A program made the position numbers and the translations under genes. A stretch of 10,759 bases of DNA from Gemmatimonadota bacterium (GTDB lineage Bacteria; Gemmatimonadota; Gemmatimonadetes; Palauibacterales; Palauibacteraceae). Shown here piece after piece: positions 1-6,109 of this stretch (positions within the stretch are counted from its first letter, which is position 1; each line of letters opens with the position of its first letter). The stretch spans positions 1 through 10,759 of the forward strand of contig JAUVTH010000030.1 in the NCBI GenBank assembly GCA_030601615.1, written 5' to 3'. The notes beneath the pieces were generated by a model that did not search any database, was not told the origin of the DNA, and was given only the letters and a program-made list of their open reading frames with translations.

Positions 1-126
1 GCTGGTATCCATGACCTGGAAAATGGCCAGTGGGATCAATATGACGAGCGCCCAGAAGGACGCCGTGCGCAGGAAGCGCCCGGTCTTCTGTTCCTTGCTG
101 CCGTCGTCAGGCTTCGTTATCGCCAC
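1..126 (-). CDS. ftsH: FtsH, ATP-dependent zinc metalloprotease (N-terminal 42 codons only)
   Basis: The gene runs off the left edge, so only the N-terminus is visible. It starts with GTG at 126, preceded by AGAGGA at 135-140 with an 8-base gap. The visible 42 residues are a polar, charged lead (KPDDGSKEQKTGR at 5-17) followed by a first transmembrane segment, FWALVILIPLAIF at 24-36. This is the usual start of FtsH before its periplasmic loop. The AAA+ and HEXXH protease domains lie outside the window. The identification rests on this N-terminus and on the order tilS-hpt-ftsH, which is known from many bacteria (for example Bacillus). An ATG at 134 is in another frame and stops after a few codons. 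FtsH is a membrane-anchored quality-control protease. A 290-bp inserted element separates it from hpt, but its ribosome binding site is intact. Confidence 0.8.
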   Translation of the reverse strand, partial: MAITKPDDGSKEQKTGRFLRTASFWALVILIPLAIFQVMDTS

Positions 127-160
127 GTCTTCATTCCTCTAAGGTTCCCTTCCCCACGCA

Positions 161-164
161 CTAT
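161..164. repeat. Target-site duplication, left copy (CTAT)
   Basis: CTAT abuts the left TIR at 165 and is repeated at 455-458 immediately after the right TIR. Longer matches fail, so the duplication is 4 bp. Confidence 0.6.
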
Positions 165-454
165 GAGGTTGCTGAAAAACCCTGGGCGGCCGCGTTACGA
201 GCGCCGACCCGCTGACGCGGGTGCCCCGGGCAGATGCTAGGCAGCGCGACAAATGCGATGCCGTGTGCATCGGGGAGGAGCGCTAACGCCGCAGATGGCC
301 CCACGCCGCCGTAACCCGCAGGGCGCATGGGGGTTGCCGGTCGATACCGCGTCACTCGTCGTCGAAGATGCTCTTGCATCGCCTTCCTCCTCGTTCCTTG
401 TCTCGCCTCGGCAAGACCCATGCGCACGACCACCCAGGGCTATTCAGCAACCTC
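165..454. mobile_element. MITE-like non-autonomous element, 290 bp, with 22-bp TIRs and a CTAT duplication
   Basis: The left end (165-186) begins GAGGTTGCTGAAAAACCC. The reverse complement of the right end (433-454) begins GAGGTTGCTGAATAGCCC. The two 22-base ends match at 20 positions. CTAT occurs directly outside both ends (161-164 and 455-458), as expected for a 4-bp target-site duplication. The interior has no credible transposase. It contains three small hairpins: 207-222 (ACCCGC/GCGGGT), 256-272 (CGATGC/GCATCG) and the bulged core 364-386. A 90-codon minus-strand ORF crosses it but reads straight through a TIR, so I do not call it a gene. The element occupies nearly all of the hpt-ftsH gap. 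The right-hand CTAT contains the hpt stop codon. The transposase family that moved it cannot be named from this window. Confidence 0.8.
358..395 (-). repeat. Bulged-hairpin core shared with the second inserted element
   Basis: Read on the minus strand, this is GAAG-GCG-ATGC-AAGA-GCAT-CTTC (386 down to 364). GAAG pairs with CTTC, ATGC pairs with GCAT, AAGA is the loop and GCG is a 3-base bulge on the 5' side. CGACGA follows. The same architecture appears at 10524-10545. Confidence 0.55.
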
Positions 455-458
455 CTAT
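455..458. repeat. Target-site duplication, right copy (CTAT)
   Basis: CTAT follows the right TIR. On the minus strand it reads ATAG, and its TAG (457-455) is the hpt stop codon. Removing the element and one copy leaves the same stop, so the insertion did not change the hpt protein. Confidence 0.6.
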
Positions 459-1039
459 ATGCTGGCCACAAACGGGAGATGACGGAAGTCTTCAGCATGA
501 TCAAGCCCGTAACCGACCAGGAACTCCGTCGGCGCATCGAATCCGAGCCAACGCGGTTGCAGAACGAGGTCTTGCGCAATGTGCTTGTGAAGCAGCGCAC
601 AGAGCTCGATCGACGCCGGCAACCGGCTCTCCAGCGCACGCGTAAGGCGGTTAATCGTGTTCCCGCTGTCCACGATGTCCTCGACCAGGATGATGTGGCG
701 CCCCTCTATCGGCGCGGTCGGATCGTACAGGAGCTTCACGTCTCCCGAGGACGTCGTCCCCGCTCCGTAGCTGGATGCTACGATGAAGTCTACGTGCAGT
801 GGCCGGTCGATGTGGCGGACCAGGTCGCTGAGGAAGATGAACGATCCCTTGAGCAAGCCCAGGATCAGCACGTCGTCATCGGACGCGTAGTACCCGGTGA
901 TCTCGCTGGCCATTTCGCGCACACGACGCTCGATGTCCTGGGCGCTGAACACGACCCGCTTGAGTTCTCGGCCGCCCGTTCGTGCCAGCAGGCCCTCTTC
1001 CGTCAAGTACGGCGCACCGGCCTGAACGTAATCACTCAT
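455..1039 (-). CDS. hpt: Hypoxanthine (guanine) phosphoribosyltransferase
   Basis: This 194-residue protein belongs to the type I phosphoribosyltransferases. It joins hypoxanthine or guanine to PRPP, giving IMP or GMP in cytoplasmic purine salvage. The key parts are visible: the PPi loop GLLKGSF (61-67), the flexible-loop region SSYG (89-92), the PRPP motif LVEDIVDSGNT (118-128) with catalytic Asp124, the purine-side lysine around 152, and the FLVGYGLD segment (173-180). It has about 25 more N-terminal residues than the E. coli enzyme. It ends at ...LPFVASI, slightly shorter than the usual tail. Its ATG overlaps the tilS stop by 8 bases, with no strong Shine-Dalgarno, so translation is probably coupled to tilS. 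The stop lies inside the target duplication of the downstream element. tilS-hpt-ftsH is a common conserved order, which supports the call. Confidence 0.95.
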   Translation of the reverse strand: MSDYVQAGAPYLTEEGLLARTGGRELKRVVFSAQDIERRVREMASEITGYYASDDDVLILGLLKGSFIFLSDLVRHIDRPLHVDFIVASSYGAGTTSSGDVKLLYDPTAPIEGRHIILVEDIVDSGNTINRLTRALESRLPASIELCALLHKHIAQDLVLQPRWLGFDAPTEFLVGYGLDHAEDFRHLPFVASI

Positions 1040-2411
1040 GTCTCAGTTCGAACTCCAGCAGAGATTCTTCGTATTCGACGCGCGCGTCCGTCACGGCCGT
1101 GGCCAACCCCTGCACCCACAGGACGTTTCCCGTCATGTCGGCCAGAACCGGAACACGGGAACGCTCACGCACGGGAACCCTCCGATCACCGAACAACCGG
1201 CTGACCTTTCGCGTGCCCGCCGGCAGGCGAATTCGATCTCCGTGTCGCCACTCCCGGAACATCAATGGATAATGACCAAGCGGCACGGCCACGGCAATCC
1301 GGTCCGGATGTCTGGCCGCGGCGGAAACCGCCTTCCAACGCACGTCGAAAGCCCGACTGCCGAGCCGAAGAGAGCCGCCCCCCGGTCCGGGGTGCACCAG
1401 AAGCGGTTTCGCGACGGCGGGCTTGGGCTTCCCGGAGATGATGACGCGGTCGTACTCCCGTGCCACTTCCAGGCCTCCACCGAGCATCACACGCCCACCA
1501 CTGCGGCCCTCGCTGATAAACTCCACGGCAGCGCGGGTTCCTCCATGCGAAGGAACGACGCCCCTGGCGCGCGCGACCCGGCGCAGCGCCCGGGCGAGAA
1601 GCTCCGGATCCGCCCGGATCAGAACTTCCCGTCGAAGCTCGACCGCGCCGGCGCAATCTGACTCCAGCACCGCAGCGTGCAGGAGGACCATGGCGGCCCG
1701 GTCGTAGAGTCTGTCTGTTCCGGCCGCTGCCTTCCCGAGTGACACGAGACGTGGAACCACGTCGGGCAGTCGCCGCTCCAGCTCCGGCATGATGTCGGCA
1801 CGGATCCTGGCCCTCGTCCACCGCCGGTCCATGTTCGATGGGTCGGAGATCCAGGACGCTCCGACGCATTTCAGATAGTGGACGATTTCGTACCGACGCA
1901 ACGGGAGCAGCGGGCGGACGATCGGCCCGCGCCGGATCGGAATTCCCGCCAGGCCCCTCACGTCCGTTCCCCGCATGAGCCGGAACAGCACGGTCTCGGC
2001 CTGGTCATCCGCGTGATGCCCGACGGCGATCCTGGCCGCACTCAGGTCCCGGCGGACTTCCTCGAGCCACCGGTAGCGGGTGATCCGGAGGCTCGCCTGC
2101 GTTGTCCCCGGCCGGCTCGGCGGTCCGCCCACGTGGCAACGAATGCCGAGGCCAGCGGCCATGTCTACGACTCGCCGGGACTCCTCTCGCGAGTCAGATC
2201 GGATCCCGTGATCGAAGTGGGCCGCCTCGAGGCGCAGATCCGTATCGAACGCCAGATCGCGGAGCAGGTGCAGCAATGCCATCGAATCGGGCCCGCCAGA
2301 GAACGCCACCATCACCGTGGCGCCCTTCGGAATGAGATCTGGATGAGCGTGCAGGCAGGTCCTGAAGCGGGCCGCAAGATCCGGGCGGGAGTGGCTGGGG
2401 CTCAGGCTCAG
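1032..2411 (-). CDS. tilS: tRNA(Ile)-lysidine synthetase, probable CTG start
   Basis: TilS uses ATP and lysine to convert C34 of the CAU-anticodon isoleucine tRNA to lysidine, which makes that tRNA read AUA. With the start proposed here it has 459 residues. The PP-loop SGGPDS is at 38-43, an HFDHG segment is near 65-69, HHADDQAET is at 132-140, and a C-terminal TilS substrate-binding region follows, ending with DARVEYEESLLEFELRHE. The first usual start codon in frame is GTG at 2315, only five codons before SGGPDS. That would remove the conserved helix and strand encoded upstream (RFRTCLHAHPDLIPKGATVM at 15-34). The frame stays open back to TGA at 2474 but contains no ATG, GTG or TTG there. 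CTG at 2411 has GGAGG 9 bases upstream and overlaps the preceding stop as CTGA. The family call is certain; the start is inferred. Confidence 0.93.
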   Translation of the reverse strand: MSLSPSHSRPDLAARFRTCLHAHPDLIPKGATVMVAFSGGPDSMALLHLLRDLAFDTDLRLEAAHFDHGIRSDSREESRRVVDMAAGLGIRCHVGGPPSRPGTTQASLRITRYRWLEEVRRDLSAARIAVGHHADDQAETVLFRLMRGTDVRGLAGIPIRRGPIVRPLLPLRRYEIVHYLKCVGASWISDPSNMDRRWTRARIRADIMPELERRLPDVVPRLVSLGKAAAGTDRLYDRAAMVLLHAAVLESDCAGAVELRREVLIRADPELLARALRRVARARGVVPSHGGTRAAVEFISEGRSGGRVMLGGGLEVAREYDRVIISGKPKPAVAKPLLVHPGPGGGSLRLGSRAFDVRWKAVSAAARHPDRIAVAVPLGHYPLMFREWRHGDRIRLPAGTRKVSRLFGDRRVPVRERSRVPVLADMTGNVLWVQGLATAVTDARVEYEESLLEFELRHE

Positions 2412-2737
2412 GCCGACGGTCCTCCACTCTCCTGAACTCCGGGGCGGCGATGCCAGGTCCCCGCGTTCCGGTCAAATCGGAGCTGGTGCGGCACGGAAAT
2501 CGACGCCGTGTCGCCCGTCAGCTCGCCCCTATCCGGGCCCGCCGACGGCAATGCGAAGGAAGCCTCTGCTGCACCTCCCCCGGCCTGGCTCACTTTTTCC
2601 TCCGGGCTCAGGGTCCGATCCCTGCCGGCCACGTAGATGTCGAGCGCGCGTCGCATGTCCAGTCGGCCCGGAAGCCCCACGTCCGGCGTAATCGCCTTCG
2701 AATCGCTCATTCCGGCATCGCCCGCCACGTCAGTCAT
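2408..2737 (-). CDS. Unrecognised 109-residue protein between frr and tilS
   Basis: I do not recognise this protein. The case for a real gene is as follows. A perfect GGAGGT (2747-2752) sits 9 bases before the ATG at 2737. The frame is open for 109 codons in a gap otherwise empty of genes. Most third positions are G or C, like the neighbouring genes. Its TGA overlaps the proposed tilS start. An earlier in-frame ATG (2746) overlaps the frr stop as ATGA but touches the Shine-Dalgarno, so I prefer 2737. The protein is soluble-looking, with no signal peptide or membrane span. It has an acidic N-terminus, a short helix-like stretch (LDMRRALDIYVAGRDRTLSP, 26-45), a Gly/Ala-rich middle and a basic, polar end (LRFDRNAGTWHRRPG, 86-100). 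No function is assigned. It could be a lineage-specific small protein, or degenerate sequence that is simply open. Confidence 0.5.
   Translation of the reverse strand: MTDVAGDAGMSDSKAITPDVGLPGRLDMRRALDIYVAGRDRTLSPEEKVSQAGGGAAEASFALPSAGPDRGELTGDTASISVPHQLRFDRNAGTWHRRPGVQESGGPSA
2421..2425 (-). promoter_or_regulatory. Shine-Dalgarno supporting the tilS CTG start
   Basis: GGAGG on the minus strand is separated from CTG (2411-2409) by 9 bases. It has no ATG, GTG or TTG partner in the tilS frame. Confidence 0.55.
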
Positions 2738-2742
2738 TGCCG

Positions 2743-3300
2743 TCATACCTCCATTACCTCGGCTTCCTTCCGCTCCAGCATGGCATCCAGCTTGGTGATA
2801 TGGCCATTCGTCAGCTCCTGCAGCTTCTCCAGCTCGCGGCGCATTTCGTCCTCGCCGATCTCGCCTTCCTTCTTCTGCCCCTCGATGTCGGCCTTCGCTT
2901 TGTGGCGGGCGTGGCGCACAGCAACTCGGCCTTCCTCCGTAATCCGGTGGAGCACCTTCACCATCTCCTTGCGCCTCTCCTCGGTAAGGAGCGGAATGCT
3001 GACCCGGATCACGTTTCCGTCCACCGACGGATTGAGGCCCAGATCCGCTGACTGGATGGCCTTCGCGACAGTCCCGACCAGGTTGGTGTCCCACGGCTGC
3101 ACCACCAGCATCTGCGCCTCCGGCGCTGTCACCGTGGCCGTCTGCTTGAGCGGCATCCTGGAACCATAGGCGTCCACCTGCACCGTATCCAGGAGAGCTG
3201 GCGTCGCCTTCCCTGTCCGGACCCCCTGGAACTCACGTGAAATGGCCTCCAGGTTCCGGTCCATCTGCTGGGAGGCTTCCTTCAGCATCGAGCTCAGCAT
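2743..3300 (-). CDS. frr: Ribosome recycling factor (RRF)
   Basis: RRF, with EF-G, splits the post-termination ribosome so that subunits can be reused. The protein is 185 residues, the usual family length, and all-cytoplasmic. Characteristic segments are VRTGKA (27-32) in the first long helix, the domain II beta region (PLKQTATVTAPEAQMLVVQP, 50-69), and NPSVDGNVIRVSIPLLTEER (90-109) followed by RKEMVK (110-115). The last part is a long charged helix rich in Glu and Lys (136-180). The ATG at 3300 follows a GGGAGG-type site about 8 bases upstream. The gap to pyrH is 16 bases. Following tsf and pyrH is the standard arrangement. The next genes are not the frequent uppS-cdsA pair. Confidence 0.98.
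   Translation of the reverse strand: MLSSMLKEASQQMDRNLEAISREFQGVRTGKATPALLDTVQVDAYGSRMPLKQTATVTAPEAQMLVVQPWDTNLVGTVAKAIQSADLGLNPSVDGNVIRVSIPLLTEERRKEMVKVLHRITEEGRVAVRHARHKAKADIEGQKKEGEIGEDEMRRELEKLQELTNGHITKLDAMLERKEAEVMEV
2747..2752 (-). promoter_or_regulatory. Shine-Dalgarno of the 109-codon ORF, inside the frr 3' end
   Basis: GGAGGT on the minus strand lies in the last codons of frr, 9 bases before the ATG at 2737. The spacing favours this ATG over the one at 2746, which directly abuts the motif. Confidence 0.6.
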
Positions 3301-3316
3301 CTCATCTCCCTCCCCT

Positions 3317-4030
3317 TCAGGTTACGAGTGTACCGATCCTCTCTCCACGGAGAGCGGCGAGGATCGCTCCCGGCCTGCGGATGTTGAGCACGATGACCGG
3401 CATGTCGTTGTCCCTGCACAGGGACACGGCTGCGGCGTCCATCACCCCGAGCTCCTTGTTGATCACGTCACGGTAAGTGAGATCGGGAAGGAACTCAGCC
3501 TCCGGCTCCTTGACCGGATCGGCCGAGTAGACACCATCGACCTTCGTGGCCTTCAGGATGACATCGGCCTCCATCTCGATCGCCCGTAGAACAGCGGCGG
3601 TGTCGGTCGAAAAATACGGATTACCAGTCCCACCGGCGAATATCACGACCCGGTTCTTCTCCAGGTGACGGAGAGCTCTCCGGCGGATGTAGGGCTCGGC
3701 CAATTGCTCCATTCGGATCGCCGTCATCACGCGCGACTCGATGCCGTGGCGCTCCAGGGCGTCCTGCAACGCAAGTGCGTTGATCACCGTGGCCAGCATG
3801 CCCATGTAGTCGGCGGAGACCCGGTCCATGCCCTGTTGGCTGGCGACCGCGCCCCGGACAATGTTGCCACCCCCGACCACGAGCCCCAGCCGCACACCCG
3901 CCTTGTGGACCGCCTCGACCTCGAGCACGAGACGGTCTACGACCTCCGGCTCGATTCCGAATCCCCGGTCGCCCGCGAGCGACTCGCCCGAGACCTTGAC
4001 CACGGCCCGGGGGTATTTCAAATCGGCCAC
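3317..4030 (-). CDS. pyrH: UMP kinase (uridylate kinase)
   Basis: This 237-residue protein of the amino-acid kinase fold phosphorylates UMP to UDP with ATP, the first step from UMP to all pyrimidine nucleotides. Visible motifs are the N-terminal KVSGESL (12-18) with phosphate-binding Lys12, GGGNIVRG (53-60), MGMLATVINALALQDAL (76-92), GTGNPYFSTDTAA (134-146) for UMP binding, and KVDGVYSADP (163-172) near the ATP site. The start is GTG at 4030, with a GGAG site a few bases upstream. The gap to tsf is 11 bases, and frr follows after 16, so the three are very probably one transcript. Bacterial UMP kinases are hexamers commonly regulated by GTP and UTP; nothing here departs from that. Confidence 0.98.
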   Translation of the reverse strand: MADLKYPRAVVKVSGESLAGDRGFGIEPEVVDRLVLEVEAVHKAGVRLGLVVGGGNIVRGAVASQQGMDRVSADYMGMLATVINALALQDALERHGIESRVMTAIRMEQLAEPYIRRRALRHLEKNRVVIFAGGTGNPYFSTDTAAVLRAIEMEADVILKATKVDGVYSADPVKEPEAEFLPDLTYRDVINKELGVMDAAAVSLCRDNDMPVIVLNIRRPGAILAALRGERIGTLVT

Positions 4031-4041
4031 GCGCTCCTCTC

Positions 4042-4890
4042 CTATCCTCCGATCGCGAAGCGTACGAACCGGCGCACGCTCACATCGGGACCATGACTTG
4101 CAACGAGACTCTCGATGGTCGTGTCAGGGTCCTTGACGAAACCCTGCTTGAGCAGCGAGTTCTCCTCAAAGTACTTGCGCATGCGACCCTCGACGATCTT
4201 CTCGGCGATATGATCCGGCTTTCCTTCGGCCTTGGCCTGCTCGATGAGAAAGGCCCGCTCGCGCTCTCTGTCCTCTTCCGGAATGTCGTCCGGCGACACG
4301 CCCGTCGGATTCGTCGCCGCCACATGCATGGCCAGATCCCGGCCCAGGCCTGAAACCGCGTCGGTCGGACCGTCCACCTGCACCACCACCCCGATTCGAC
4401 CCCCGAAGTGCAGGTACGAACCTATCGCCCCCGCCTCGTCGGCTGCCATCCGGACCGCTTTCTGGACCTCGAGGTTCTCGCCAATCGTCGTGCGCAGCGA
4501 GGACAGCTCGTCGGCCAGCGTCTCGAAGCCGTCACGTTCCAGCAACTCGGAACCGGTCAGGACCTCTCCATCGGCGAGGTCCGCGGCCTGGACGGCGGCG
4601 GCCAGGCGTGACGCGTAGTCTTGAAAATCCTTGTTAAGCGCCACGAAGTCCGTCTCGCTCGACACCGCCACCATGCCGACACCGGAGTCGCCCTGCGAGA
4701 TCGCCACGATGCCCTCGGACATCTGGCGCTCGACCCGCTTGGCGGCTTTCGCGGCGCCCCATTGGCGGAGAACGTCGATCGCCTGCTCCTCGTCGCCGCC
4801 GGACTCCAGAAGGGCCCGCTTGCAGTCCATCATTCCCGCGCCCGTTCGGTCGCGCAAGGATTTCACCGCTTTGGCCGTGATCACTGACAT
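4042..4890 (-). CDS. tsf: Elongation factor Ts
   Basis: EF-Ts is the nucleotide exchange factor that releases GDP from EF-Tu. The protein has 282 residues. The UBA-like N-terminal domain with LRDRTGAGMMDCKRALLESG (12-31) is clear. The TDF loop (ETDFVALNKDF, 79-89) supplies the residues that enter EF-Tu. The second signature YLHFGGRIGVVVQV is at 159-172, HVAATNP at 189-195, and a coiled-coil-like segment with EGRMRKYFEENSLLKQGF lies around 234-251. The ATG at 4890 follows a GGAAGGA site about 10 bases upstream. tsf normally follows rpsB, as here, but a strong terminator lies in the 118-base rpsB-tsf gap, so part of tsf expression probably comes from its own promoter. Confidence 0.98.
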   Translation of the reverse strand: MSVITAKAVKSLRDRTGAGMMDCKRALLESGGDEEQAIDVLRQWGAAKAAKRVERQMSEGIVAISQGDSGVGMVAVSSETDFVALNKDFQDYASRLAAAVQAADLADGEVLTGSELLERDGFETLADELSSLRTTIGENLEVQKAVRMAADEAGAIGSYLHFGGRIGVVVQVDGPTDAVSGLGRDLAMHVAATNPTGVSPDDIPEEDRERERAFLIEQAKAEGKPDHIAEKIVEGRMRKYFEENSLLKQGFVKDPDTTIESLVASHGPDVSVRRFVRFAIGG

Positions 4891-4922
4891 CTCTCTATGT
4901 CCTTCCCAAGCACGTTTCTCGA

Positions 4923-4951
4923 TCTGTAGCGCCTCGTCGCGCCCTCGTCAC
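4923..4951 (-). promoter_or_regulatory. Possible promoter for tsf-pyrH-frr
   Basis: Minus strand: GTGACG (4951-4946), a 17-base spacer, then TACAGA (4928-4923). The match to the sigma-70 consensus is partial (4 of 6 and 3 of 6). It sits between the rpsB terminator and the tsf start, where a new promoter would be needed. The call is weak. Confidence 0.3.
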
Positions 4952-4966
4952 TATGTATGTCCCCAC

Positions 4967-4994
4967 AAAAAAAATGGGCCACCGAAGTGGCCCA
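4967..4994 (-). terminator. Intrinsic terminator after rpsB
   Basis: On the minus strand TGGGCCAC (4994-4987), TTCG, GTGGCCCA (4982-4975) form a perfect 8-bp stem with a UUCG tetraloop, followed directly by eight T (4974-4967). It lies 14 bases after the rpsB stop and separates rplM-rpsI-rpsB from tsf-pyrH-frr. Partial read-through is possible. Confidence 0.92.
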
Positions 4995-5008
4995 CCGTTT
5001 CGCGCCGC

Positions 5009-6064
5009 TCAGGGTGAGCCAGGGTCTTTCTTCTCCCCGTCTTCGCCCGTATCCGTTTCCGCGGTAGTGGAAACCGCCTCAGCGATCTCGACGATCTCTT
5101 CAATTGCGGGCTCGGAATCGCTCTCGACGGATATCGTCTCCTCGACAAGCTCTACCGCCTCGACAAGCTCTACCGCCTCGACAAGCTCCACCACCTCGGC
5201 AAGCTCGACCTCGGGTGAACCGGCCTCGGGATCGGATGCGTGCAGCCGTCGCTTGATGAGCTCGGGCCGCGGCCGACGCTTCGGACGCTTGCGCTTACTG
5301 CCGACCGCCGCCTCGGCGCCACCCACGTCCGACGAGTAGGTAAAGGCCGTGCCTTCGTCCTGCGCCGCGGCAGCCTCCGGTGCCTCCCGACGAGCCATGA
5401 GAATCTCGTCCACGATCACGCCGGTAATCAGAGAGACGGACCGAATCGCGTCGTCGTTGCCCGCGATCGCGATCGTCAGCATGTCCGGATTGGCATTCGT
5501 ATCCGCAATCGCCACCACCGGGATACCCAAGCGGTTCGCCTCGCGAACGGCGATGTCTTCCTTGTTCGCGTCGACCACGAAGACGAGACCGGGAAGCCGG
5601 GTCATGTCCTTGATACCCGACAGGTAACGTTCGAGCTTCCCGCGCTCCCGATCGAGGAGCAGGCGCTCCTTCTTCGTGTAGAACTCGAACGCGCCCTCTT
5701 CCGTTCCGCGCTCGAGATCCTTGAGCCGCCGGATGTTCTTCTTCATCGTCTGGAAGTTCGTGAGCATTCCGCCAAGCCAGCGCTCGGTAACGTAGAACGC
5801 GCCCGCGCGCTCGGCCTCGGCTCTCACCGGGCCCTTGAGCTGCGGCTTGGTGCAGACGAAGAGAACGTTGCCTCCGCCTCGCACCACTTCGTTCACGAGA
5901 TCACATGCCCGATTCAGCTCCCGGAGGGTCTTCTTCAGGTCGATCAGGTAAATGCCGCCCCGCTCGGCGAAGATGTACTTACGCATCTTCGGGTTCCAGC
6001 GGTGCGTCTGGTGGCCGAAGTGTACTCCTGCCTGTAGCAGATCCTTCAGACCGACTTCTGACAT
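5009..6064 (-). CDS. rpsB: Ribosomal protein S2 with a long C-terminal extension
   Basis: S2 is a late-assembling protein of the small ribosomal subunit and also helps recruit S1. Residues 1 to about 228 are a normal S2 core: LLQAGVHFGHQTHRWNPKM (9-27), ERWLGGMLTNFQTM (94-107), VVDANKEDIAVREANRLGIP (163-182), IADTNANPDML (186-196) and GNDDAIRS (202-209). About 120 further residues follow. They comprise a strongly basic patch (KRKRPKRRPRPELIKRR, 257-273), then an acidic tail with repeated ELVEAV units (about 285-309) and more Glu/Asp to the end, 351 in total. The tail is encoded in the same frame by an 18-base tandem repeat. The ATG at 6064 has no clear Shine-Dalgarno; the gap from rpsI is 45 bases. 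S2 extensions occur in some bacteria; the function of this one is unknown. Confidence 0.97.
   Translation of the reverse strand: MSEVGLKDLLQAGVHFGHQTHRWNPKMRKYIFAERGGIYLIDLKKTLRELNRACDLVNEVVRGGGNVLFVCTKPQLKGPVRAEAERAGAFYVTERWLGGMLTNFQTMKKNIRRLKDLERGTEEGAFEFYTKKERLLLDRERGKLERYLSGIKDMTRLPGLVFVVDANKEDIAVREANRLGIPVVAIADTNANPDMLTIAIAGNDDAIRSVSLITGVIVDEILMARREAPEAAAAQDEGTAFTYSSDVGGAEAAVGSKRKRPKRRPRPELIKRRLHASDPEAGSPEVELAEVVELVEAVELVEAVELVEETISVESDSEPAIEEIVEIAEAVSTTAETDTGEDGEKKDPGSP
5141..5212 (-). repeat. 18-bp tandem repeat, four copies, in the rpsB tail
   Basis: Units start at 5141, 5159, 5177 and 5195. The first two are identical (ctcgacaagctctaccgc on the plus strand); the third and fourth have a few changes each. 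Being 18 bases long, each unit adds six residues (ELVEAV type) without shifting the frame, so copy number can change without damaging S2. Confidence 0.9.
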
Positions 6065-6109
6065 GCTATCGATAACTCGCTGCTCGGGTTCGGCTTCGCC
6101 GCGGCTTGT

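Noticed and set aside
161..433. 90-codon minus-strand ORF inside the 290-bp element
   Set aside because: It ends by reading through the left terminal repeat into the target duplication, spans three hairpins, is Arg/Ala-rich as expected from GC-rich noncoding sequence, and has no clear ribosome site.
368..1204. 278-codon plus-strand ORF opposite hpt and the end of tilS
   Set aside because: It overlaps well-supported minus-strand genes and the inserted element; low-complexity Arg/Pro-rich translation.
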